In this document: positions 11,410-22,162 of the stretch, piece after piece
How the letters are laid out: each line of letters starts with the position of its first letter
Position numbering within the stretch: the first letter of the stretch is position 1
Source of the DNA: Salticus scenicus
Lineage: Eukaryota; Arthropoda; Arachnida; Araneae; Salticidae
Direction of reading: 5' to 3'
Length of the DNA stretch: 64,000 bases
NCBI GenBank assembly: GCA_963930645.1
Contig: OZ005660.1
Location: 242,424,836 to 242,488,835 of the forward strand
Made by a program: the position numbers and the translations under genes
The notes under the pieces: model-generated
Seen by the model: only the letters and a program-made list of their open reading frames with translations
Told to the model about the DNA's origin: nothing
The model's database searches: none

Positions 11410-12834
11410 TTATTGACCTTTTAATTAAAATAAAAAACAGAATTAAAAATCTTCAAGGAAATTCAAAGAAAATCGGTTTGGGGGCATATGCATTAGGTTT
11501 GCAAAATTGATTCATTTTTTCCAAGTCCAGAAAAAGAAAATGGTTCAAATATTTAAAAATCTGTATCTTCCGTTTCAGTGCATACAGAATGCCATGCTAA
11601 ACATCCTTTTAGAGGTTGTGAAGCATTCCTTCAAAAAATATATTTCTTTTATCCCCCCCCCCTCCCCGACCTCTCAGACGGTATTATTCCCTGTCACCAC
11701 TTGGAGGGGAAAAGGACGCCAGTAACTCAAAATTTACAGTCGACAGAAAAACTATTGAAGCACACACTTACTTTTCTCATACATATTTTTTTTTTAGTTT
11801 GGCTGCTAATTTTTATTACCAACTAACAGCATGTAAACTGCATAAGGCTAAGACGATGACTCGACAAATATTCAACTCGATTATATTACTCGAAAAAAAT
11901 CGATAACTTGGTTTTAAATTAATTAACACAGACCATTTTAAAGGTATTGGGGAGTTCTTTTGAAATATATCCATAATGAATATCTACACCAACTGGGATC
12001 TATTTCCCACCAGGGGGGGTGTTCTAACGTGCACACACTTTTTCCCTAGTTTATTTCTACGATAATCAATAATTCCTGTTAATTTCACAATCATTTCATA
12101 AAAATAATTCTCATAATATACATATTTATACGAAATTTTGTCCTATGCTACACCCTAGCACACAGTCAGACAGACATACATTCACTAAAAATAGGGTGAT
12201 CAAATTTTCAGATGCAGAACAACTATAGAAGCTTTTAATGTTTTTTAGAGTTAATATCAGTAGAAAAATACTTTTTTTCACCACATGACTTATAAAACGG
12301 AAAAAAAAAAAAAAAAAAAACAAATAAAGTAAAAGTAACAAAATTCTGAAAATTTAAGAAATTTTTTGAAAATTGGGGGACATTTGCATGGGGATAAACG
12401 ACAGAAAATGTGGTCTTCAATCGCTGTTTTTGTTTTGGGGGACAGATGGTCAAAATTGAGGACAGTCCCCAGAAAATGGGGACGTTTGGTCACCCTGTCT
12501 AAAGATGGTCAAATCTTGTTAAGGAACTCACAAAACATGCAAATCCATTGAAAAGCAAAATTTGAAAACTTTCACGAATCCATCATTTTCTTCTTAGGTA
12601 TACAGAAGAAAGTATAAATACAGTTATATCATGCAATCATGCTCGAGATTATCAAAGCATGTGAATCCATCAAAAATCAAGAATTGAAACTTTTTACCAA
12701 TATTCTTTTGAATGTAGGAGAAAGTAAAAAAAAAACTTAAAAAGTCTTTTGAAACATTATAAAATTAGTTTGTTATGGTGATCACAAAACTGTCTTTTAT
12801 GTATTCCAGTACAAATTATAAAAGTATTACTTTT
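11410..12834. other. Fragments of dispersed repeats, no gene seen
   Basis: 11,880-12,140 is a decayed copy of the AATCGATAACTTTGTTTTAA module of the ACTAGTATGTTG family. 12,370-12,500 is rich in AAATGGGGAC and GGTCACCCTG, like the repeats at 13,385-13,660 and 55,396-55,640. 12,550-12,730 contains two partial copies of the family's TTTCACGAATCCA end followed by AGAAGAAAGTA. Nothing else stands out. Confidence 0.45.
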
Positions 12835-13040
12835 ATTGATAACATATACATCAGATTTGTATGCTTGACATATAGTCCGCTTGTAAATCTTCGTCAGATA
12901 ACGACAGATAGCACATGACAGAATTACAATACGAAGAATTGGAGAAAACACCCAGGGCCAGCGCGGGAATCGAACCCGCTCTCCTACGCTCGAAGGCGAT
13001 TAGCAGTGTGGTGACATATCCACTCGGCCACGGAGGGCCC
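12835..13040 (-). mobile_element. SINE copy 1, tRNA-Ser(GCT)-like head, minus strand
   Basis: Read on the minus strand it begins GGCCCTCCGTGGCCGAGTGG (A box TGGCCGAGTGG). It then has ACTGCTAATCG, like a serine GCT anticodon loop, a long variable region, and the B box GGTTCGATTCC. The 3' body contains GACGAAGATTTACAAGCGGA and ends near ACAAATCTGATGTATATG. The head lacks a folded tRNA acceptor stem. The same body occurs at 49,530-53,300 and 57,538-58,065, which marks it as a SINE family and not a tRNA gene. Confidence 0.85.
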
Positions 13041-13376
13041 AAGTATTAGAGAGGCATACTATTGTAACAATCGCAGCTATCGTAGATCACAAGTCGGATC
13101 GTACACTCCGCAGCAAAAGTATCCGAGCACTAGCAATAATCCTTGTCTAAAAAAGTATACTTAATGCTGCTTTGTTAAATAAATCCTTGTCGAATCATGG
13201 TCTTAGACAGAGTAAGAACAGGACTCAACAAGGATTTATTTATAAAAGCAGTATTAAGTGTACTTTTTTAAGACGGGGATTATTGCTAGTGCTCGGATAC
13301 TTTTGCTGCGGAGTGTATGATCCGACTTGTGATCTATGATAGCTGCGATTGTTACAATAGTATGCCTCCCTTACTT
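13041..13376. mobile_element. Palindromic MITE abutting the SINE head
   Basis: The two halves are inverted copies with arms of about 150 bp. Shared phrases include GGCATACTATTGTAACAATC, AAAAGTATCCGAGCACTAGC and AAATAAATCCTTGT, leaving only a short central loop. It starts directly at the first base upstream of the SINE 5' end. No target duplication is obvious. No coding capacity. Confidence 0.75.
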
Positions 13377-13384
13377 ATATAAAT

Positions 13385-13660
13385 TATTTTCCTTCGAAAT
13401 TGGAGACATTCCCCGGAAAATGGGGACATTTGTTCCCCGTGTATGATAAGCTGACCAAATGTTCACATTTTTTTGGGGACAAATGGGGACTTCTTTTTTT
13501 TTTTTAAAGGCATTTTTGTAAGTTTTAAGAAAGTAAATTATTAATGAATAATACTTTATTTTTAGTCCTTATTTATTAGGAATGAAAAATTGATAATTGT
13601 CGCAATTTTTAACGCTCTCTATTATAAAGGTACTTTGATCTCGTCAGCCTACCGTATGAA
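13385..13660. repeat. Dispersed repeat with AAATGGGGAC and CTTATTTATTAGGAATG phrases
   Basis: It contains AAATGGGGACATTTG, a T-run followed by AAGGCATTTTTGTAA, CCTTATTTATTAGGAATGAA and CTATTATAAAGGTACTTTGA. All recur in the same order at 55,396-55,640, and partly in reverse at 56,220-56,340. The end resembles a GGTCACCCTG-type terminus. The superfamily was not determined. Confidence 0.55.
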
Positions 13661-13891
13661 TGACGGAAAAATATCTACTACGTCATAGAGCTTAAGCGAA
13701 ATGACCTTGAATTAAAAAAATACCTTCCTTCATACAAATATTAATTGGTTTATCAAGCTATTATTTATCAAATTTACTTACGGCGTATAAAACCCATTCA
13801 ATCTGAAGCTCAAAGATTTTTCATGGCAAATCTTTTTTTTTTTTAGTGGCAACGTAGCGTAGCACTGTTTTTGATTTGAAAGGAAAGAGAC

Positions 13892-13960
13892 ATGGATTTT
13901 GCCGGCCCTGTTCGTTCTTCGTTCTTTAATCATGGATATTTTTCCATTTTAATTATGAAG
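13892..13960 (+). CDS. Candidate gene A, exon 1 (23 codons, contains the start)
   Basis: The ATG sits in GAGACATGG, a good eukaryotic initiation context, with an in-frame TGA five codons upstream. The exon reads MDFAGPVRSSFFNHGYFSIL plus IMK and ends in a canonical donor AAG/GTAAGT at 13,961. The boundary is phase 0, which fits exon 2 at 14,934 (intron about 970 bp). Joined to exons 2 and 3 the predicted protein is 90 aa. I do not recognise the family. There is no obvious signal peptide or domain, although exon 1 has a short hydrophobic run (YFSILIM). Support comes from splice signals, phase continuity and protein-like composition only. There is no homology evidence, and a non-coding transcript with the same exons is the main alternative. 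Confidence 0.4.
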
Positions 13961-14309
13961 GTAAGTTCATAAATATAATATTTATTGTTGAATATCGCGG
14001 TACAACTGTAGTATTTCCCCACAACTGAATTTAGCGATTTTTCTTTGGCGCCGATTTGAAAGATAACGATGTCGTTCTGAACTGTTTGCGATATGCTATA
14101 TGGCAGCATGCATGCTATTTATTTTGGATTTATGATTTATAATTTAGCTTATGATTTTATCATTTATGCTATATGATTTTTAGATTTATGAATTAACCAT
14201 AATCGCCAAATTCGGCTGTGGGAAAGTACTATAGTTGTTCTAATATCGCTAAATTTGTTTTGAATAAACTGGGTATCGTTGCTATCGCTGTTGATTCTGA
14301 ATTTTGTTT

Positions 14310-14546
14310 ACTTTTTAAATTTCATAAAGGGACTTTTACTTATTGAATGGTAATGTAATATTGGATCAATTTTTTCTTCCTGTGATACTTTACATTTTTT
14401 CTCTGACATCTGACATGTTTGAAAAAATACTTTTTAAATTTCATAAAGGGATTTTTACTTATTAAATGGTATTGTAATATTGGATTAATTTTTTTCTTCC
14501 TATGATACTTTACATTTTTTTTTCTCTGACATGTTTGAAAAAATGT
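14310..14546 (+). repeat. Direct tandem duplication of about 119 bp in intron 1 of candidate gene A
   Basis: ACTTTTTAAATTTCATAAAG starts at 14,310 and again at 14,429. Both copies continue through GTAATATTGGAT, CTTCCTRTGATACTTTACAT and GACATGTTTGAAAAAAT. Copies differ at only a few positions, so the duplication is fairly recent. Confidence 0.85.
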
Positions 14547-14933
14547 TCATACATATATTTTTTTTGTAACATAGTTAATTGATTTTTAATTAAAAGTTTA
14601 GATGGAATTACTTTAAAAATTATATCAACATTCATAATAAAATATTCTAAAATGTAAGTAAGATTGCAGTGTAATTTAATTTTTCTAGTGTAAACAATGG
14701 CACTCATAAAATAATTTTTAATTATGTTTACAATTTGAAAAGCCAAAACCAAACTCAACAATTTCTGTTTAATTAATCAATATTGCTCTCTTAAAAATCA
14801 GCAATTACATTATAATGCAAAAAGGGTTGATTTTTAAATTAAATATTTTATGCAAAATGCATGATGTTGTATTACATTTGTTTTTTCTGATTAAATTTTT
14901 TAGTTTTATAAAATTTTACAAATTTGCAGGTAG

Positions 14934-14989
14934 CCGTCGAGTGCCCAACCTGATGCAGGACTGTGTGCGAGGCCAGTGAAACTTTTTAG
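14934..14989 (+). CDS. Candidate gene A, exon 2 (56 nt)
   Basis: The acceptor lies in TTTGCAGGTAG. Using the second AG, the exon reads PSSAQPDAGLCARPVKLF plus two bases of an Arg codon, and ends at the donor TTTTTAG/GTAATA. Phase 0 in and phase 2 out join both neighbours without a stop. If the upstream AG (after TTTGC) is used instead, a stop appears after seven codons. The AG-GTAG arrangement therefore decides whether the transcript codes, which makes it a possible regulated or misread acceptor. The sequence is richer in G and C than its surroundings. Confidence 0.35.
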
Positions 14990-15075
14990 GTAATATTTTT
15001 ATTTTTTACTTTTCTTTAAAATTGTTAATATTGCCTATCCTTTGCTTATTATGTTGCTTGTGTATGTAAATATTA

Positions 15076-15784
15076 CAGGGTTGGAAAATATCCCTGTTTT
15101 TTTTTTTCAGATAAACAGGGTTTTATCGGGTTTAATAAGGGTTTTTTTTCAGAGTATTTTTGGATTTTATCAGAGTTTTAAGGAATATTTTCATTGTTTC
15201 TTTTTTTAAATATTAAATATATCATTCATATTAACATAATGTAAAAAAAAAATTATTTATTCATTAAAATTGAAATTTTAAAGATTTAATTTTAATTTTA
15301 AAATTTCTAAAGTCTTTTTATGATTAAGTTATAAAGAAATTTTAAGTATTAAATAATTGTACTTTAAATATTCTAAAAAAAATTTTATCTGCCTTTTACA
15401 ACAACAAATTTAATTTTAATAATGATTTCATGTTGCTTTATTGAACTTTTTGTAGTTAATCGATTTTCATAAAACGTTTTAAATTATTGTCCCTCTACAT
15501 TACATGAGTGTTGCACTGTTAAATAAAGTTTTCAGAAATTTTTAAATTTTATTTATATTTATTTATATTTTACATTCCTTGAGTCCTATAGTTTTCTTTA
15601 TACTGAAAAACAACCATTTTTTCTTGCTTTTGTTTTTTTAATATAATTTTTTATTTTGTTTCAATAAGATAATTATATATATGTATATATATATATTTGC
15701 GGTGAATTTTTCAGGATTTTTTTTCTATACAGCAGTTTGAGCATCTCTAATGTTTCTGAAAATTTTTTGTTCATGTCAGGGTTG
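15076..15784 (+). repeat. Dispersed hAT-like non-autonomous repeat with CAGGGTTGG end
   Basis: The left end is CAGGGTTGGAAAATATCCCTG-like. The interior from 15,360 onward is clearly homologous to 35,755-36,190, with shared phrases TTTACAACAA, ATTATTGTCCCTCTACATTA and TTTACATTCCTTGAGT. A related right end, read on the minus strand as CAGGGTTGGCTAGATTTTGC, is at 22,005. The CAGGGTTGG terminus resembles hAT-type ends; the assignment is inference. A second CAGGGTTG at 15,777 starts the next repeat. Confidence 0.5.
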
Positions 15785-16020
15785 TTATTTTGTCCACTTT
15801 TTTGTCAAAAGTCCGGGAACCTGGACAAAACTGGAAAAAAACACATGAAACTGGACAAAATAAAATCCATTCAACTGTACATATTTGCTGCATAAAAATA
15901 TTCTGTTAAAGCTATAAATTGTACTTTTAACTTTGAATTAGCAATTTTAGCAATAGAAATACTTTATTAGAAACTAGTAATTTAATTAATGAAAAGTGTA
16001 ATTTCATTTTAATCATGACC
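15785..16020 (+). repeat. Dispersed repeat shared with 41,568-41,800
   Basis: TATTTTGTCCA near the start, then GAAACTGGACAAAATA, ATCCATTSAA and TAAACTGTACTTTTAACTTT-like phrases, followed by ATTTCATTTTAATCA. These occur in the same order and orientation at both sites over about 230 bp. No ends or coding capacity were identified. Confidence 0.65.
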
Positions 16021-16062
16021 AATAAAAAAAAAAAAAAAAAAACAAAGAAAATGATAATTATA

Positions 16063-17215
16063 AGCTGAGATACAAAAGAAAACTGATTCAGGAGACCACA
16101 AAACGTGTAAATCTGGTGAAAACTTTCGATAATATAAAAGAACTTTAAAATATCTTTCGAATGATGTATTAAAAATAATTTAATCATAATTAGAAATTGA
16201 AATATTGAAGTTTTAAAATATTACAGCGCCATCTGGCAGTACAAATTTCTGTATTCCACTGTTCGATTCCAAATAAAAAAAGCTTTCTAATGATGCTTGC
16301 AAAAGTACTTATGAAATTATTTTAATTAGTAGCTGAGATACAAAATAAAGCTGATTCAGGACACCTCAAAACGTGTAAATCTGGTGAAAACTTTCGATAA
16401 TTTAAAGGAACTTTAAAATATCTTTCGAATGATGTATTAAAAATAATTTAATCATAATTAGAAATTGAAATTTGAAAATATTACAGCGCCATCTGGTGAT
16501 AGAAATTTCCGTAATTCACTGTTCGATTCCAAATCAAAAAAGCTTTCTAATGATGTATTACTTATGAAATTATTCTAATTAGTAGCTGAGATACAAAAGA
16601 AAACCTAATCAGGAGACCTCAAAACGTGTAAATCGGGTTAAATCTCGAATGCTATTTTCGATAATGTAAAAGTACTTTAAAATGTGTATGAACTCAACAA
16701 AGCTTTCAAATGATGCATTACTTATGAAATTTTTTTAATTAATAACTGAGATACAAAAGAAAACTGATTCAGGAGACCTCAAAACGTGTAAATCTGGTGA
16801 AAACTTTCGATAATTCAAAAGAACTTTAAAATATCTTTCGAATGATTTATTAAAAATAATTTAATCATAATTAGAAATTGAAATATTGAAATTTTAAAAT
16901 ACTACAGCGCCATCTGGCGGTACAAATTTCTGTATTCCACTGTTCGATTCCAAATCAAAAAAGCTTTCTAATGATGTATTACTTATGAAATTATTTTAAT
17001 TAGTAGCTGAGATACAAAAGAAAACTTAATCAGGAGACCTTAAAACGTGTAAATCACGTGAAATCTCGAATTCCATTACTTACGGTAGTCGGTTAATGGA
17101 AAAAGACAGAAATTTGTGGCATCTACTCTTGAAATTCAAATCAAATAAGTTTCAAAATGACATATTACTTTTGAAATTATGCTAACTAGAAGCTGAGATA
17201 CAAAAATGATATAAA
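16063..17215 (+). repeat. Tandem array, monomer about 160-270 bp
   Basis: AGCTGAGATACAAAAGAAAA recurs at about 16,063, 16,331, 16,584, 16,744, 17,005 and 17,191. Each is followed by CAGGAGACCTCAAAACGTGT. Longer monomers also hold TATTACAGCGCCATCTGG and CCACTGTTCGATTCCAAAT. The same monomer in reverse is at 9,450-9,700, and a fragment lies in the arms of the 2,446-4,803 fold-back. The array is therefore a module reused by several elements. Confidence 0.8.
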
Positions 17216-19119
17216 CACTATTATAAAACAATTTATGTCCGACTTTTTCGTGGTTTTCTCCGAAACTTGCGTAATTCCGGGCTAAATACTTTTAAAAATC
17301 CATAGTATGAAATGTGAAAAAAGTATCAGAATTCGAAACTCTGCAAAATATAAAAGAATAAAGGCGTTCTGGGTTTTCTGTTGTTTTCTCCGAAACAACC
17401 GTTCCTTTTCTATGTTTTTGCCACTCCCCCCCTTTCCGTCCCTTCTAATAATTTTACACTTGAAAATATCCGCAGTCTATTTATCTTTCCTTAAAACCTA
17501 ATAATAACAATTTCGAACGCTGTAACTTTTTTTTTTTTTTTTTTTTGCCCCTTCCCCCCCGCCCCCTCAAGCCCTTCCTAATAATTCTACACTTTCCAGT
17601 GGCGGATCCACAACTTGACTTTTGGGGGGGGGGGCTAAAATTTTTCAAAGTGTTGTTATTCTAGACCAATAAAAAATTTACAAATGCAATATTCAATTGT
17701 AAATGTCAGATTTTTTTTTCTTTTTTTCGGGGGGGGGGGGGGGTGCTTCAGCTCCCCTAGCACCCCCCTTAAATCTGACAATGACACTTTCAAAAATATT
17801 CAGAATCGAATTATCGTGCGTTAAAAACCAAATATTACGAAATTTCAACGGCATATCTCAATTTAAAATAGTGCAAAATATAATACAAAATTTAATCTAA
17901 TTTTTTTGTTTATCCACATATTTTCATGAAAATTGAACAGTAGCTTTATAATATGCTGTCTACGCTGAGTATTAATTCAAATGTAACGTGAATTAAAATT
18001 TGAAAATTGCAATTTTTCTCCCCACTGTAAACATCTTGATTGGTTACAATCATTTCCTTTCTCATGGCAGACGATAGTCTGGCATTTGAAATGATGTTGC
18101 CACAAAAAATTCATACTTTAGTTAATTTTAAAAAATCTAATTGTTGTGCCGATAAGTCACTTGCACACTTAGATTCAGAAAAAATGCCCCTTTCGTTTGG
18201 TATCGAAATCGTAACGATCGGACAAATATTTCTAATTTATTTTCCACTTTTTCTGCTTTTAACTCCGTTAAAATATCTTTTTTTATGCAATAGCTGTGAA
18301 TTCTCAATCATTGAGATCGCTTTTAGATTAGACATGAGTGGACATTTTAATTAATATCTCCACAACTAATTAAAATTTTTAAATTCTGTTTTCAGGAGCC
18401 CCCCTCGGGAAGGCTCCTGAGCATCCGTATGTCAATTTTTGTACTTCTGCGTTCAGTAGGGGCTGAACGTATAAAAAGAACAGACAGACAGACAGACAAA
18501 CCTTTTCTTTTATTATTATAGATTTCTATACTAGATTAAAAAAAAAAAAAAATCTCATAAATGTAGATTTAATGTTTTTATCAATTTATGTCAGCAAGTC
18601 CTTTCAAAGTAAAGCTTTAAATTCTGTATAACATTTTATTTGCAATACCAACATGCCATTTTCTTATCCAAGAATTTAAAAAATCAAATTTACATAATCA
18701 TTTGACAATTTTATATTCTTATTTTAATTTTGTAAAAAAAAAAAAAAAAGTTATTAATTGGTAATAGAAATTCCAGATAAAAAATACAAAACTAAAATTT
18801 TACTTCCAAATAAAAAAGTTATTTATTTTTTATTTATTTATTTTACAAAAGTAATGCCTATAATAATATAAATGTGCGCATATATACATATAAAACCAAT
18901 TTAGTAAACATGCAGAAGCATTAAGAGAAGAAATAATAAAAATGTCGATTGACTCCACTCGAATTTCTGAACATTAAGTAATTCACCGTTGTTTAAATGA
19001 AATAAAGTAAGAGAAGTCATTAAATAAATAAATGAGAAAATTATAATCAGTGTTTGATTGTTTTCTCCCAATTGGTATATTGTTTAACAAAATGGAATAT
19101 ATCCAAAAAAATTTATGTA
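17216..19119. other. Low-complexity and fragmentary repeat DNA
   Basis: 17,520-17,760 is poly-T, C-run and G-run DNA. A CAGTGGCGGATCC motif at about 17,599 resembles a frequent hAT-type terminus, but no partner end was found. 18,400-18,540 contains CCCCCTCGGGAAGGCTCCTG and a (CAGA)n run followed by TTTTATTATTATAGAT, which looks like the tail of a dispersed element. A 104-codon frame at 18,040-18,354 has no recognisable family. No convincing exon. Confidence 0.4.
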
Positions 19120-19471
19120 TCTTTGTAAAATAACTAATAGTGCTAGATTCACCAAAATGTATACAGTTTGTGTGACATAGACCTATAACATGTATATAAA
19201 TTTAAAGCTCAATCAAATGAGGCATTTAGACGCTATCACATTTTAAATAATTTCAGACTATAGGCCATAATATTACAAAATTTTTCATTGTATCCCTGTA
19301 AAAAAAGTATAAATTGTGAGATTCAAAATAAATCTGCACAATTCATTTGACGGTGACTTATAACATGTGTATAATGTTTCAGTTGAATCGAATAAGGAAT
19401 TCAGATGCTATCACACTTTAAATTATTTGAGCCCCTAGGCTATAATAATAAAGAATTTATCTTTGTGTCCC

Positions 19472-19505
<34 letters not shown>

Positions 19506-19640
19506 ATAAGTGCAAGATTTTTCAAGATGCATACAGTTTGTGCTACAATAACCAGTAATATATTTACTAAATTTTAGCTGATTTGAACAAAGCATTTAGA
19601 CAATATTATATTCACTCATACTCAGACATACATACATCAT
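19120..19640 (-). repeat. Three monomers of the 5,890-7,000 array, opposite orientation
   Basis: On the minus strand the phrases GGGACACAAAGAAAAA-like, CTATRGGCTCAAATTATTT-like and GCGTCTAAATGCC recur at about 175-bp spacing (anchors near 19,285 and 19,465). A poly-A run lies at 19,475-19,503. Monomers are more diverged from each other than those at 5,890-7,000. Confidence 0.75.
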
Positions 19641-19870
19641 TGTAAAAATAGTAAAAATGAACTCATGGGATCTCAAAACATGTAGATACACCAACATTAC
19701 AAAGTTATGTTTTCGTCATGATTACAATACTTTCCTTATCTGTATATTTTCAGAAAGTAAAAAATTCCATGAAAGATATGTGAGCCATTCAATTTTATCG
19801 TGCTTAATAACAAATTTTTAAAAGGTATTTATGACTTATGGGAGAAGAAATGACAATGTAGTTGAAAGCA

Positions 19871-20838
19871 CAGTGTTCAGAATTTCAAAAAAGCTGGCCA
19901 AAAGTCGAAAAATTTAGGCGCGTTTTTAGACATAAGTACCGCGGAAATACCTTCAGAGGGAGCCACTGAATGAAACTGTGAGGTGGAAAAATTTTTCTAT
20001 CTACATATTTCTAAGTGTAGGCTGGCGGAAAACGTGACAATTTTTTCTTTTAATGCATTTTAACAGTTAAACAAATAGTGTTTCTCGGAAAATTTCGCAA
20101 CAACAACATTCAACAAAATATGGCCGACAATTGTGGAGGTTAGTAGATAATATTTATGCTGTATTTTTTTTCATCAAGTGATCTCCTGAGCGGCTTTTTG
20201 AAGTTAACCTCAATTATAACATAACCAAAAGTTTCAAAGTATGGAAACTTTTTTATCTCGCAAGATCCCGCATTGATTCAAAGTGGAGAGTGTTAAGGGA
20301 TGTCCATTTTATTCAGCCGTTAAAGAATTGGGTGCCCCCGCCTGCCCCTGTATGTGTAAAAGCGTTTTAACTTTTTTATTTAATTTTTTGGACTTTGGTC
20401 TGCCATATTGGATCCGCCATCTTGTTTTTGAGTGCAAGATCACTTTTTTTATAAAAACTGATATTAAATTTGAATTTAGCGCCCTCAAAAACCCTTAAAT
20501 GTGAAAATTGTCCTTCATCTATCAATTTTTTGATTTTTGATCCGCCATCTTGTTTTTGAGTGTAATATCACTTTTTTTAATGAAAACTAACGTCAAATTT
20601 GAATTCAGTGCCCTCAAAAACCCCTTAATGTAAGAATTATCCATCTTATATTAATTTTTTAATTTTTTGTCTGCCATATTGGATCCGCCATCTTGTTTTT
20701 GAGTTTGCCTTTGAAGTTTTCAAGAAACCAATGTCAGATTCGGATTCAGCGACCTCGAAAACATATATATACATCACAATTTCACTTGTTTTCTTTAATT
20801 TCGACTTTTGGCCAGCTTTTTTGAAATTCCGAACACTG
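19871..20838. mobile_element. Non-autonomous inverted-repeat element, ends CAGTGTTC
   Basis: The left end CAGTGTTCAGAATTTC and the right end (minus strand CAGTGTTCGGAATTTC) extend over about 40 bp, both continuing AAAAAAGCTGGCCAAAAGTC. The length is 968 bp. Flanks GAAAGCA and TGCAGTG are not a clear target duplication. No transposase. Ends starting CAGTG are compatible with the hAT superfamily, but this is weak. Confidence 0.75.
20385..20770 (+). repeat. Three tandem monomers with TTGGATCCGCCATCTTG
   Basis: GATCCGCCATCTTGTTTTTG starts at 20,411, 20,539 and 20,682, so monomers are about 128 and 143 bp. Each is followed by AATTTGAATTYAGYG-type sequence and a CCCTCAAAAACCC phrase. The array fills the right half of the 19,871-20,838 element. 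Confidence 0.85.
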
Positions 20839-21724
20839 TGCAGTGGGGAAAGAGAGGGGAATTAAAATTGAAACTATAAACTATCACGTTTGCATCCAGT
20901 CCACCATTAGAAAAATACAAATATATTTATTTATTGAATATTGTTAACTTTGCATGTCTATTTCATTCATATCTATTTTGAAGTAGTTAAATTGATTATA
21001 TACACGGTTCCAGGAATTTGTAAAAATATAGTCGCCAACAAAAATTTCTGGTAGTCCGTAAAAAATATCCTCGTCGTTTTCTTTCTTTCTTTTTTTTTTC
21101 TTTTTTTTTTTTTTTCCTTTTCAATTTTAAAATTTACTTGAATGTAGAAATCAAAATTCTATGCGTAAAAATCAATTATTTATTAGGCTATAATGATACA
21201 TCAGGAAACACCTGTTTAAATTTAACATCATGAAACCAGTTTTATTATTTTCCTTAAAACAATGCACCATCAACATTAATACATCATTACACCGGCACAA
21301 CGATTCAGCATCAGGCCAATAGCATAGGCAAACAGGAGCAGTGTAAACCAATTCCATAAAACAGTGCAATAATTTAACACCGTGTTCTGTAACATTCAGG
21401 GAGATGTGTAAATCCCCTAATGGTGTATTGATTCAATAAAGTGTCTCAAAGTGGCGAGAGAAACAGGAATGAAAACAGTAAGAGTTAGCCAACATCGAAA
21501 ATAGAATCAGAGCCTAATTCTGAGACCAATTCTTTCACAAAAAAAAAAAAAAAAAGGGGGTTGAATTTTCAAGTTGAAAACATCGCCAGTTAAAAAATAA
21601 TGGTCGCCGATGGCGATCAGGTGACTGTATTTCTTGAGCCCCACACTTATACACATATAATTAAAGAATTGTTTTATATATATATGGAAAGAATAAAGAT
21701 AATTTTTAATTTAGTACTCGCAAA
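20839..21724. other. AT-rich DNA, no gene seen
   Basis: There is no splice-supported exon. A 65-codon minus-strand frame at 21,172-21,369 has no recognisable family. Short TAGTCGCCAACA and GGTCGCCGATGGCGATC phrases (21,030 and 21,600) resemble the right end of the hAT-like element at 28,600-28,680 and may be fragments. Confidence 0.35.
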
Positions 21725-22005
21725 TAATTAATAGTGGACAAAATGGTAATTTGTCCGGGATGGTTTTAACCAGGTTTTTTCCAGCGGTTATTTCCACTAT
21801 GGAGAAAACCGAACAATCCTGGTTCATGTTCTAATAATGTATATAATATTTGGTTTATATTTGCATGCTTATTGTAAGGTAGACAGAAGTACAATTTTAA
21901 ACAAGGATTTTGAAAAAACCCTCTTGTTTTTTTTTTCAAGTGGGTTTTATTGAAAAAAGCCACTCGGGGTTTTTTCGGGTCGGGCAAAATCTAGCCAACC
22001 CTGAA
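21725..22005 (-). repeat. Uninterrupted copy of the repeat that is split at 36,181-37,925
   Basis: ATGTTCTAATAATGTATATA followed by ATATTTGGTTTATATTTGC, CTTATTGTAAGGTAGAC, AACAAGGATTTTGA, and AAGTGGGTTTTATTGAAAAA matches 36,181-36,210, 37,401-37,439 and 37,824-37,915 in order. It ends, read on the minus strand, with CAGGGTTGGCTAGATTTTGC. This copy preserves the pre-insertion state for the two insertions described there. Confidence 0.75.
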
Positions 22006-22162
22006 ATATTATAAAAAGTAGATAATAATTAAAAAAAATTTAAAGTTATGTTTCATTACTTTTTTTACTTCATTTTTCTTATTTCTTATTTATCTTTTCT
22101 ATGAATAATATATTTCATGTTGCATTTTTTAATCTAATAGAGACATTTGAATATGTATATAT

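Noticed and set aside
12962..13039. tRNA-Ser(GCT) gene on the minus strand
   Set aside because: A and B boxes are good, but no acceptor stem forms and the unit continues into a body shared with two other copies, so it is a SINE head. The same applies to 53,214-53,300 and 57,538-57,622.
16063..17215. CRISPR-like array
   Set aside because: Regular repeats, but monomers are 160-270 bp, have no short unique spacers, and the genome is eukaryotic.
18040..18354. 104-codon plus-strand frame
   Set aside because: No recognisable family, no splice sites in phase, and it lies among repeat fragments and low-complexity DNA.
19871..20838. hAT assignment for the CAGTGTTC-ended element
   Set aside because: The ends look hAT-like, but the flanks GAAAGCA and TGCAGTG do not form an 8-bp duplication, so the superfamily was left open.
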